A DNA stretch of 64,000 nucleotides from Pogona vitticeps (lineage: Eukaryota; Chordata; Lepidosauria; Squamata; Agamidae): contig NC_135787.1 in the NCBI RefSeq assembly GCF_051106095.1, positions 158,728,001 to 158,792,000 of the forward strand. Direction: 5' to 3'. Numbering within the stretch: position 1 is the stretch's first letter; the number at the start of each line of letters is the position of its first letter. The notes under the pieces are model-generated. The model saw only the letters and a program-made list of their open reading frames with translations. It had not been told where the DNA came from and did not search any database. Below are positions 24,001 to 33,048 of this stretch, piece after piece. Made by a program: the position numbers and the translations under genes.

Positions 24001-25191
24001 CTCTGAACTGAACTTTCTTAGCATTCAAGAACTCTAGGTCTGGTATCGAATTTAAGAAAACCTTTGAAACAAACCCTGAATAAATACCTAGTTAAAATGT
24101 TACGACACATATATTTTTTAGCAACATGAGTATGTGCTTTATTATTACTTACATAAAATTATCATAGTTATCTGAGAAATTACTGAATTAAGGCAGTTAA
24201 AATGAACCCAAAATTGCATGGGGACCACAGCTTTACTTTAGCACCCTATTCCTAAACTTAGATCAATTTATTTTAGTATAATATTTAGAAGCATGCTGCC
24301 ACTCTTCCAAGGCAAGTGCTTTTCATTCCAGGCTAGGAGTGCAGTCTTAACATCTCATGTAGCTGATAGAGCAGGTTAAGATAAAAATGCATCTCTCATG
24401 GGTCTGGGTTACTTGCTGTTGGAAAGCTCTGTAGGTACAGCTCTTCTCTGCAGCGGTAGAGCTCAAAATTGGGGCATTCTGAAGATAGTTCTTTGTTCTT
24501 TGAGGCACCCACAGAGCTGCCATTGTTAATAATTGTCACTGGGGTGTTTTTTTCTGGAGGGGTGTGTTAAAAATATCTGTTGAGCCTCTTCCCCTCCCAA
24601 CATTTGCCCCTGATCAGTGCAAAGCCGAAAGCCTTTGTAAATGGCAGATTGTCCACTCTGTCCTCCACAACATTAAGCTGCTCCGCCCTTTAAAATAAAT
24701 TTTAACTAAGTTACTGCTGAATGCTGAATTATCTCCATGGGATCTTCTCCACAGAAATGCAGCCTCATTTCTTCAAAAATATTGTTCTGACTGGAGGAAA
24801 CACACACTTTCCTGGCTTTAGAGACCGTGTTTACTCTGATGTTCGATGTCTCACTCCAACAGATTATGATGTTTCCGTTGTTCTGCCAGAGAAGTAAGTA
24901 CTCCTTCATTTACAAAAGCTTATCAATTGACAAATATTTATATTTCACACTCCATCTTGTAGTATGTTTGGACAGCATCTGCTCTGGTCATAGTAGAGTA
25001 TTTTAAAGAACTGTGTTTTTACAGATTAAACAACTGAAGATTATTTTTTATTTACTTTCAGTCCTATAACATATTCTTGGGAAGGTGGAAAACTGATTTC
25101 TGAAAACGATGACTTTGAAGATATGGTAGTCACAAGAGAAGACTATGAAGAAAATGGGCACAGTATATGTGAAGAGAAGTTTGATATTTAA
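15069..25191 (+). CDS. ACTR6: ACTR6, actin-related protein 6, complete
   Basis: Eleven coding exons: 15069-15136, 16272-16389, 17647-17715, 19165-19288, 19443-19578, 19662-19718, 21195-21293, 22418-22496, 23612-23783, 24755-24893 and 25062-25191. All introns are GT-AG. The total is 1191 nt, or 396 codons plus TAA, equal to the human length. The protein begins MATLVLDNGAYNAKIGYSHA and ends HSICEEKFDI; it matches human ACTR6 nearly throughout (GALSAHRYFRDNPSELCCII; DVSVVLPENP). ACTR6 is a nuclear actin-fold protein of the SRCAP/SWR1-type complex that places H2A.Z in chromatin, and has also been linked to HP1 and heterochromatin. The N-terminal LDNGAYNAKIGY is the actin-family phosphate-1 loop region. 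Introns carry SINEs, a Tigger-like fragment, a foldback repeat and a MITE, but no exon is disturbed. Confidence 0.98.
18567..18735 (+). mobile_element. tRNA-derived SINE, copy 1
   Basis: The head contains a pol III B box, GGTTCAAATTC (18606-18616), preceded by GGACTAGGACTCAGGAGGCC as in tRNA-derived heads. The body continues CCATGGAAAGTCAC, CCTATTAGGCTCAC, AAGTTGGTTCTGCC and TTGAAGGCACATTAAAAAC. A second copy with the same block order is at 21985-22200. The family resembles squamate tRNA SINEs; the exact name is uncertain. Confidence 0.8.
19869..20120 (+). mobile_element. Tigger-like element fragment, copy I
   Basis: TA precedes CAGTGGTGCCTCGACTTAC, followed by CCGTTCCAGAAGATGG and ATAGGAATGCATTGGAATG, as in the CGACTTAC subfamily at 35765, 41407 and 58036. 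Two repeats of an AGAAGGCGCTGGGG-containing unit lie at about 20032-20120, recalling the minisatellite in copy H. The right terminal repeat was not found. Confidence 0.7.
20121..20345. other. Unidentified CG-bearing segment next to the Tigger fragment
   Basis: About 220 bp of higher GC content with a short minus-strand open frame rich in Ser, Pro and Gln lies between the Tigger-like fragment and ordinary intron. I do not recognise it. It may be the interior of a larger element or an independent insertion. Confidence 0.3.
20583..20655. repeat. Short palindromic repeat, second copy
   Basis: GCATAATCCTATACCCGTCT runs to TAATAGGATTGCACAC through a core with CATTGAGGCTTATTCCC. The ATCCTAT and ATAGGAT ends are inverted. 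Same family as 2714-2800. Confidence 0.5.
21440..21690. repeat. Foldback repeat in ACTR6 intron 7
   Basis: The left arm contains GCCTTTTGGACAGTGAGGAAG and ACTTTTAAGG. The right arm, on the opposite strand, contains GGAAGTCTTTTGGATGGCAG and ACTTTAAAAG, so the two halves form an imperfect palindrome around about 21565. A C-run of 14 lies in the left arm. No coding content. Confidence 0.55.
21985..22200 (+). mobile_element. tRNA-derived SINE, copy 2
   Basis: Same family as 18567-18735: ACTTGGGAGACCTGAGTTTA, a degenerate B box (AGTTTAATTCC, 22050-22060), CCATGGAAACTCAC, CCTATTAGGGTGAC and CTTGACGGCATATAACA. Interrupted by a short GT run near 22085, and older than copy 1. Confidence 0.7.
23115..23390. 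mobile_element. TA-flanked MITE in ACTR6 intron 8
   Basis: The left end CGTATTTTCCATGTATAA and the right end (opposite strand CCGTATTTTTCTGTTTATAA) are terminal inverted repeats, both flanked by TA (23113-23114 and 23391-23392). The right half also has two GTCGTCTTATA words. This fits a Tc1/mariner-type non-autonomous element. Confidence 0.7.
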
Positions 25192-25867
25192 GTGAATGTG
25201 GACATTATACTATATATATGTTGATAACTGAACCAGCTAATCTTCTTACGTTGGGACTGCTTTAGGATTCTTAGAGCAAAACCTGTATTATGAAAAGAAG
25301 TACTCCTTAGGTAATATTGTGCTTTCAGTTTATTGATTTCGTAATTCTTTCTTCTGGCCACTAAAGTTCTGAAAAAGGGTGAGAATTTATATATTTAGAG
25401 TGTCTTCAATTAATTTTGCAGTATACCACACATTTGATTCTAAAATCAATGTTTATTTTGATTGTATATAACCTTTTTTTCTATAGTTTTTACTCAGCTG
25501 ATTCTGTTGCCTTTGACTGAATGCAGAAAAACTGGATACTTTTTCAAAGACTGGACTTCAGATTTTTTCAATCTCCCATTTAATTCTAATCAAGTATTAT
25601 AAGAAATCTAAGTAGGATCATTGTTGTCTGTTCTGATGTGGGGCAAAGGGTAATAGTAGAAATCAAAATTTGAGAAAATTGTGAAGTCTTAAGCTTTTGT
25701 TAGACAAATGTTTTTTATAACCTAATGTAATTCAAGTCACTGTCTGAACTATTGGATGTTGGGTATTTAGTGCGGTAGTATTATGTAAATATTATCTCTG
25801 GAACTCCATAATAGAATGTGTCTGATATTTAAGCACGTGTTGAAGATAACATATTTTCCATGCCTAT

Positions 25868-25998
25868 CCAGTTCAGCTTAGCTTGTGCTTTTATAGTTAC
25901 TGTATTTTATGTATTGCTCCATACTGTATGTTGTACCATTGTTGTATACTACTTTGAAAACTTTAGACAAGTGGTTTATAAATATTACTAAATAAAAA
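25868..25998 (+). other. ACTR6: ACTR6 3'UTR end: AATAAA inside a LINE/SINE-like tail
   Basis: AATAAA at 25991-25996 is the only canonical polyadenylation hexamer I saw in the first 800 bases after the stop. The preceding sequence (TACTTTGAAAACTTTAGACA, then GTGGTTTATAAATATTAC) resembles the 3' end of reptilian L2-type repeats, suggesting that a decayed retroposon tail supplies the signal. Confidence 0.5.
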
Positions 25999-26175
25999 GA
26001 GGGTGGGGCAACACCAATGACTGAATTTAGTAGCTTCAAGTTTCTTATCTCTTTCAATTTTTTATTCTGTCAGAATACAGGTTATGTAAAAGAATGAGAT
26101 GATACCAGATGAAAAAATGGAAAAGAGTAAAGATTTTTTTAGAATGTTGGCAGCATAATTAAATCGCATAAAATA

Positions 26176-26458
26176 TTCATTGTCTCCCTGAAAATAAGAC
26201 CTAACCTGAAAATGTCCTAGTTTGATTTTTCAGGATGCTAGTAATATAAGCCCTACCCCCAAAATAACCCCTAGTTGTGAAACCCCGCCATCCACCACTG
26301 CACAGCAACCAGAAAAAGATGACATGACTGTATTTGAATAAATGCAGATTGTTGTACATGAAAAAAAATAGAACATCCCCTGAAAATAAGCCCTAATGTG
26401 GTTTTTTTGAAGCAAAAATTAATATAAGACACTGTCTTATTTTCGGGGAAACACAGTA
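26176..26458. mobile_element. MITE with GAAAATAAGAC ends, copy 1
   Basis: The left end CCCTGAAAATAAGAC and the right end (opposite strand TTTCCCCGAAAATAAGACA) are inverted. A sub-terminal AAGCCCTAATGTGG block and GCCATCCACCACTG are shared with a second copy at 31258-31535. No coding capacity. Probably Tc1/mariner type. Confidence 0.75.
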
Positions 26459-26950
26459 TTGAGTTATATTTATTTAAGAGTTATAAGAAAAATAATTTTG
26501 TTGGCATAATAGGACTTTGGATTCTCTTGCTCATCACCCTTCAAGACTGAAGTATTTGGGAGTCACATGACTTATAGGAAAATTGCAATGCCTGCTAATT
26601 TTAATCTTTTCCACTGCCCTTTAGAGATGGGGCAACCAGACATGTATGTCTTATTCCACATGTGGCTATATCACAAATGTATACAGCCTTATTAAATTAT
26701 TGGTTCCTGCATTGTTTATGAAACAAGTTTTTCAGAGCAATATCCAGTTCATTGATAAGAGCTGCACTATACAGAAAAGTTTTCAAGAACAGAGCACTAT
26801 ACTATCTTCATCTGTGAAATCTAACTTTGTTTCTTGCAAGAAAGTCAGTAGGCCAACAGTAAAATGGAAATAATGAAACATTGCAGCAGAAGTATGATAG
26901 GAAAATAGCTGTATTCTCCATCCCCTGCAACAACACAGCGAGACCCCTCA

Positions 26951-28147
26951 TCGTCGTTGTTGTTTAGTTGTGTCCAACTCTTCGTGACCCCATGGACCAG
27001 AGCACACCAGGCCCTCCTATGTTCCACTGCCTCCCATAGTTGTGTCAAATTCATGTTGGTTGCTTCAATGACGCTGTCCAACCATCTCATCCTCTGTTGT
27101 CCCCTTCTCCTATTGCCCTCACACTTTCCCAATATCAAGGTATTTTCCAAGGAGTCTTCTCTTCTCATGGGATGGCCAAAGTACTGGAGCCACAGCTTCA
27201 GGATCTGTGCTTCCAGTGAGCATTCAGGTTTGATTTCCTTTAGAATGGATAGGTTTGTTCTCCTTGCAGTCCAGGGGACCCCCAAGAGCCTTCTCCAGCA
27301 CCACAATTCAAAGGCATCAATTCTTCGGCGGTCAGCGTTCTTTATGATCCAGCTCTCAATTCCATACATCACTACAGGAAAAACCATAGCTTTGACTATT
27401 CGGACTTTTGTTGGCAAGGTGATGTCTCTGCTTTTTTAAATGCTGTCGAGGTTTGTCATCGCTTTCCTCCCAAGAAGCAGGTGTCTTTTAATTTGGTGGC
27501 TGCTGTCCCCATCTGCAGTGATCATGGAGCCCAAGAAAGTAAAATCTGTCACTGCCTCCGTATCTTCCCCTTCTATTTCCCAGGAGGTGATGGGACCAGT
27601 GGCCATGATCTCAGTTTTTTTGATGTTGAGTTTCAGACCGTTTTTTTTGCACTCTCCTCTTTCACCCTCATTACAAGGTTCTTTAATTCCTCCTCACTTT
27701 CTGCCATCAGAGTGGTATCATCTGCATATCGGAGGTTGTTGATATTTCTTCCGGCAATCTTAATTCCGGTTTGGGATTCCTCCAGTCCAGCCTTCTGCAT
27801 GATATATTCTGCATATAAGTTAAATAAGCCGGGGATTCAGATTTTGGGAATAGTCCACACAGTCAAAGGCTTTTGCATAGTCAATGAAGCAGAAGTAGAT
27901 ATTTTCCTGGAACTCTCTGGCTTTCTCCATAATCCAGTGCATGTTAGCAATTTGGTCTCTAGTTCCTCTGCCCCTTCGGAATCCAGCTTGTACTTCTGGG
28001 AGTTTTTGGTCCACATACTGCTGAAGCCTACCTTGGAGGATTTTGAGCATAACCTTGCTAGTGTGTGAATTGAGTGCAATTGTACAGTAGTTGGAGCATT
28101 CTTTGGCACTTCCCTTCTTTGGGATTGCCAAAGAATGCTCCAACTAC
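26951..28147 (-). mobile_element. BovB (RTE) LINE copy 1, truncated and rearranged
   Basis: On the minus strand it encodes the BovB reverse-transcriptase region (IPKKGSAKECSNY, QAGFRRGRGTRDQIANMHWI, FIDYAKAFDCVD) and, after an internal deletion, YADDTTLMAESEEEL-type sequence and the C-terminal block (RRIDAFELWCWRRLLGVPWT; RGQQRMRWLD). It ends in the BovB 3' tail near GTTGTTGTTTAG. About 165 bp between the AFDCVD motif and the LFNLYAEY motif are missing compared with the copy at 33049. The junction carries a 21-base filler (27832-27852), and the 5' end carries a 22-bp inverted repeat (28087-28108 against 28126-28147). Several frame breaks; not active. BovB is known for horizontal spread between ruminants and squamates. 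Confidence 0.95.
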
Positions 28148-29389
28148 CCAAAATCTACATTTTGAATAGTATAGGTGGAGAAGCAAACATAAAGATTGGC
28201 CAGGTACACTTCCGTAAAGAGGCTCTTTCACAAGCTGGTAGTGTGACTAAGAAGACCCATCCCTTATACTCATCCCAAACTGCACCTCTGATTTCAACTA
28301 GAGTTAAATCATTTTCACAGAAAAATGTTTCCTAATTCTTTTAATTAAAAATTTACTATTGTCAGGAAAAGTTCATTACAAAATATCCAAGAATTTTGAA
28401 GGCACGCTATATAGTTATGACTGGGATAAACATAGATGAATAGAGCACTCAAGAAAAGTAGAATATATCCTGACAGAACTTGGTCATCTCATAAGAAGCT
28501 TATTCAATCTTCTTGTAGAGTAGTATATTTACACAACAGGGCTAATGCACTAACTCTTGACTGCATTCCTTCAATGCCCTATTTCTGGGTAAGTTTTGTT
28601 GTGCCACTTGAGAAAATATATTCAAAGCCACTTAGCAAAGATTAGTTCCCACTTAATCTATCTCTTCAAACTAAGTGATAAAACTAGCAGAAAGGTAGAT
28701 TTCCTCTTTGATTTCAATGCATGCCCATGAGAAATAAAAATACCAATCCTCAGTACAGATATATCTATTTATCACACTTATAACCTGTTTCTTGCAAAGA
28801 GCTGAGGCATGGAGGGTTATATCTCAGGAAAGGAGATGTAAGCCCCCAAAAGATCTGTGGATCTCATGTTTGAATAAGGTTGCAAACTTATGCATACATA
28901 TTTCAAAGTAACTGGTTCTGAACATGAAGGCTTAGCCACTGAAGATTCAACCTCCATTAATTTATCTGAAATTCTTTACTATCTCAGCTTGTACCTATCA
29001 CCATAACAATAAATTCGAGTAATACACTTTGTCCACCTCTATTTACCAATTAATTTTTCTAAGATACTCTTCAGTTTTTGTGTTGAGGACATTTTTTTCC
29101 TATGTCAATTACTATTAATTTAAAACGTTTTTAATCCCAGCTTTCTCCCTAAAAAGGACCCAAGTTTATAATAAGAACTAAGTTTCTAAACTTTAATCAC
29201 GCCCCTTTCTTTTCCCTCATAATTAATAGGGCCCAAATACTTCGTTTCTCTATATACCACTACTCTAAAATACAGTAATCTTCTTTGTGTACAAGAACTG
29301 TAAACAATATTCCAAACGGAGAAAGATACAAATATAAGCTGTAAGCTTTATTTCAATCAACTTTCAAAAATTCCCGTTTCTAAAAATTG

Positions 29390-30190
29390 CTTTTTGCCGC
29401 AACTACCCCACATGGAACAACTCTTCCCGACAGCTCCTGCCCAGTTCAGAGGCCACTCGTCAGCGAACCCGTGAAACGGAGCACTCCTCGGCCCCTTTCG
29501 TTTCCACGACACTTATTTTGGCACGCCCTCTTTTTGTCCCTTATTAACGGTCTCGCTAAGAGGTCTTCGAAAGGACGCTCGCGCGCTTACTGAACCCGCG
29601 CACGCCCTCCTCTCTCCTCACGCAGCCGAACCGGCCGTTGGTAGGGGCCGCCTTGGACGAAACCGGCGGTGGCGGTGGGCGGGGCTTCCTCCCCATGATT
29701 TCCGGCCCTGGCGAGGGCGCCCTGTTTTCTACCTCCCTTCCCCGTGACAGGAACGGGAGGCGGCAGCGGAAGCCGGAGTGGAAGTGGCCAAGCTGGGTTC
29801 CGTTGAGGTGGCTGTCATGGTGTAGTCGCGCCCCGGGTCGACACCGGTCAACCAGGCCCCACGGTGGGCGCTGCACCTTTTCTCCCGGTGGAGGTGAGCC
29901 GGTGGGGCCTGCCGCGGTGGGGGGCGGAAAGTGGCCTTGAGACCCAGACGCCGGGGAGGGCCTGTTTTCACCACCACCACCACCACCCCCACAGTCGCCA
30001 ACAGGGCCTGCTCGATAGAGAGTCTTCTTCTGGCCAGACTTGGCCGGGAGGAGGATTTGAAGGCCCTTCGGTGCCTTCTCCCGTTCAGAAACCGTCCCCA
30101 AGTGATTGCCGCCGAGTTTGGGGAAAGGGGAAGTCACGGTCAGATCCGCCCGCCCCCCTTAGGCAATATCTGCACCTTTTGTACCCACTT
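29390..30190 (+). promoter_or_regulatory. SCYL2: CpG island: SCYL2 promoter and non-coding exon 1
   Basis: A GC-rich, CpG-rich island of about 800 bp lies upstream of SCYL2. A good donor, GAG|GTGAGC, is at 29894, so non-coding exon 1 probably ends at 29893; the human gene likewise starts translation in exon 2. In mammals the same promoter also drives DEPDC4 in the opposite direction. A (CAC)n run lies at about 29970-29990. Long open frames on both strands are compositional. Confidence 0.7.
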
Positions 30191-30257
30191 CTAGCTTCAC
30201 GAAGAGCTGTTCCTATTTGTTGTGGGGTTGCTCTAGGTTCAGAAATACCTTTGTTTG

Positions 30258-30367
30258 TGTGTTTAGTCGTGTCCGACTCTTCGTGACCCCATGGACCAGA
30301 GCATGCCAGGCCCTCCTGTCTTCCACTGCCTCCCGGAATTTGGTCAGATTCATGTTGGCCACTTCCT
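30258..30367 (-). mobile_element. BovB 3' fragment
   Basis: GTTTAGTCGTGTCCGACTC, CGTGACCCCATGGACCAGAG and CCAGGCCCTCCTGTCTTCC match the BovB 3' end seen at 26951 and 34552. It breaks off after GTTGGCCACTTCC. Inserted just outside the CpG island. Confidence 0.9.
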
Positions 30368-30745
30368 AGCATTTCTTAAATGTTGCTGAGCTTACTCACT
30401 CGGAGGGGGTGGGCGGACTTTTGTAGGACTGGTTCCAGCTGTCAACTGATCAAAGTTTTTTTTTAAGAAGGCGAGAATGCTTTTATATTTAGGCGGTTGG
30501 CCACTCACTAAATGCATTAAAAGTAGCAGGGATGAATTGTGTTCAGCATAATTAGTGCCTAGCAGAGGCATGTTTTATTTTCAAGACATATGTAATGGTC
30601 TGTATCAGTATAAGCACACACATGCTTTATGTTCTGCTAAGAGAAACTAATATATCAAATAGATGATAAAACTAAGGTACTTAAGCACATATTGTATCCC
30701 TCACCTCCTCACTGGCTTATTGCAGCATCTGGCAGAGCTCTTGTT

Positions 30746-31050
30746 GTTTTTTAGTCATTTAACCCCATGGACCACAGCACGCCAGGCCCTCCAGTCTTCC
30801 ACTGCCTCCCAGAGTTGGGTCAAACTCATGTTGGTAGTTTCAGTGACACTGTCCAACCATCTCATCCTCTCTCGTCCCCTTCTCCTCTTGCCTTCACACT
30901 TTCCCAACACCAGGGTCTTTTCCAGGGAGTCTTCTCATCTCATGAGATGGTCAAAGTATTGGAGCCTAAGCTTCAGGATCTATCCTTCCAGTGAGCACTC
31001 AGGGTTGATTTCCCTCCGAATGGATACGTTTGATCTTGCAGCCCAGTCTT
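30746..31050 (-). mobile_element. BovB 3' fragment
   Basis: Minus-oriented BovB tail carrying CCATGGACCACAGCACGCC, TCCAACCATCTCATCCTCT and GTATTGGAGCCTAAGCTTCA, the antisense of the C-terminal coding block. It is 5'-truncated near 31050. It runs parallel to 30258-30367 but overlaps the same tail region, so the two are separate insertions. Confidence 0.9.
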
Positions 31051-31257
31051 TAAACCAAATTTCTTGTTCCAAGGAAATGGCCTTTATAAGATTACTACTG
31101 AATGAAAAATAAATGTAGTTTGGTGCTTAATATATAATGGGCCTTGAATTTTCAGATAAATGTTTTGATATTATAGCTACATCTCCTGCAAAACAGTGAG
31201 TGAAACATGAATGAAATGAAAACTGCTGTCTTTCGGTGCTGTTGTCCAAAGTGAACT

Positions 31258-31535
31258 TACCCTTTCCCCCCTAAAATAAGACCTAACCAGAAAATAAACA
31301 CTAGTGTGATTTTTCAGGATGCTCGTAATATAAGTCCTACTCCAAAAATAGCTCGAGTTAAGTGAAACTCCGCCATCCACCATTGTGGAGCAACCAGAAG
31401 ATGACATGACTGCATTTGAATAAATGTAGATGGTTGTACATGACAAAAATAAAACATCCCCTGAAAATAAGTTCTAATGTATTTTGGAGCAAAAATTAAT
31501 ATAAGACCCTGTCTTATTTTTGGGGAAACAGGATA
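31258..31535. mobile_element. MITE with AAAATAAGAC ends, copy 2
   Basis: Same family as 26176-26458: CCCTAAAATAAGACC at the left, GCCATCCACCATTG in the middle, ACATCCCCTGAAAATAAG, then GACCCTGTCTTATTTTTGGGG at the right. The two copies align over their whole length with small indels. Confidence 0.75.
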
Positions 31536-31861
31536 CAGTACTAAGAATGGAACAGAACTGAATACTAACATATGTAGGGAGCAAGTATCAGCAGGCTACT
31601 TGGACTTTTTTTGATTGGCCAGGATTTACGTGGGAGGAGAAACCTCATTTGTTTCAGTTGGAATGACTTCATGGAAGACATTTTTAGGATTTCACTGTTA
31701 ATTGTTCAAAAGATAAGCTAGAACAGATTTTCCAATGCTTGTGGAACATGATACAAACAGATGACTAGATTATCAGAGTTCATTGAACCCATATTATTGC
31801 AAATTGAATAGATATGTCTGTGTGTAAATGTTAGTATTAGTATGCAATGCTTGGGGGGGGG

Positions 31862-32380
31862 CTTTGAAGATAATTTGGAAATTTCAGTTGGTTCGAAATG
31901 CAGCAGCCAAGTACAAGAAGCATATAACTCTCTGCTACAACAGCTCCACTGGTTACCAATCTATTTCTGGACCCAATTACAAGTTCTGATTATGATCCAT
32001 AAGGCCCTCTACAGTTTGGGTCTAGACTATTGGAAGAACTGTATCTCCCCGTATGAGCCTTTCTAGCCCTTAAGATCTTCAGTGGAGGTCATTCTCTCAG
32101 TCCCATTGCCATCACAGGTGTGATTGATGAGAACATGAAAGAGGTTTTTGGCTGCTTCCATGTTGTGGAATTCTGTCCTTCAGGAAGTTAGATTGCCCCC
32201 TTCCTTTTTATCCTTTTGATAGATAAAGATCTGCCTTGTCATGCACATTTTTAATAACTTTGAGTCCATCCTGGATGCTGAGTTTTTATTCTTCTAAGTG
32301 TTTTTAAATGCTTTGAAATTTTTATTTTATAATTGTTATTAATTTTATGGTATGGTTTTTAACCTTGTCATTTTAACCTT
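31862..32380 (+). mobile_element. L2-type LINE, decayed 3' fragment
   Basis: The DNA encodes remnants of the L2 C-terminal block (VRNAAAK-like, QLHWLPIYFWTQLQVLIMIH, KALYSLG) and ends in a T-rich tail with TATGGTTTTTAACCTTG. It parallels the intact block at 58922-60595. Old and 5'-truncated. Confidence 0.75.
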
Positions 32381-33048
32381 GTGTCTGTCGATGGCCATAT
32401 TTTCTCCGACGGAGACAGGTCATTGAAGGGACACATCTAACTGACTAGAATTGGAGCCAGTAATAACCACAGTGTGCAGCAATACAGGATTGCATATCAT
32501 CTTGGTGTGCCACTCAGTCCTTACTCTTTTTCCATCTTATGCTTTCACCCACTAAGCAGAGGGTGAAATGATTCCTGGACAGGCAGTCCAAAGATTGGAG
32601 TTGGAGAGAGACTATAGCAGTAATGGCTAACCTTTATGAGCCCAAGTGCCCAAACAGAGACACAAAACTAAATTATTTCTTTCAAAGTGCCAACACTGCA
32701 ATTAAATCTGAATACTGATGTTTTAGTTTAGAAAAAAACAACTCATACAGATGTCATCACCTTTTGTCTTCAAAACATATCAATGATACAAACACTTTTT
32801 TATTGAAAAATAACTATTAACTCTAGTAAATGGAAACAAATATCAAAGTAATACAAGCCAGGTAATTTGTACAAACTTAAAATAATTATATGCATGTATT
32901 TTTTTGATAAGGGATACTCAACTTGGCATGCTTTTGCACAATGTGATTTTTGATGTATGCATGCTGATAATTTGTCAAACCTTGGCCCATATGCTGCTGG
33001 TTTGAGAGCAACATATGTAGCACCCAGACAACCAAGATAGTGTGGTTG

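Larger units (their letters stand above)
15137..25061 (+). other. ACTR6: ACTR6 introns, overview of content
   Basis: Introns 1 and 2 (15137-16271 and 16390-17646) show no clear repeat. Intron 3 (17716-19164) has a tRNA-derived SINE at 18567-18735. Intron 6 (19719-21194) has a Tigger-like fragment from 19869 and a palindromic repeat at 20583-20655. Intron 7 (21294-22417) has a foldback repeat at 21440-21690 and a SINE at 21985-22200. Intron 8 (22497-23611) has a TA-flanked MITE at 23115-23390. In intron 9 (23784-24754) I see nothing assignable. Confidence 0.7.
25999..29389. other. ACTR6-SCYL2 intergenic region
   Basis: It contains a TA-type MITE (26176-26458), a rearranged BovB LINE (26951-28147) and about 1.2 kb of AT-rich sequence (28150-29389) with no recognised element. 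In mammals the minus-strand gene DEPDC4 lies between ACTR6 and SCYL2; I could not recognise any DEP-domain exon here. Confidence 0.6.

Noticed and set aside
26957-28068. Plus-strand open frames of 160 and 195 codons
   Set aside because: Antisense of BovB copy 1, whose true frame is on the minus strand.
28150-29389. Possible DEPDC4 exons on the minus strand
   Set aside because: Short stretches were translated by eye and none showed DEP-domain sequence; too weak to annotate.
29556-30137. 193-codon open frame on the minus strand in the SCYL2 CpG island
   Set aside because: Gly/Pro/Arg-rich translation with no recognisable domain; stop-poor because of GC content. It overlaps the probable SCYL2 exon 1.
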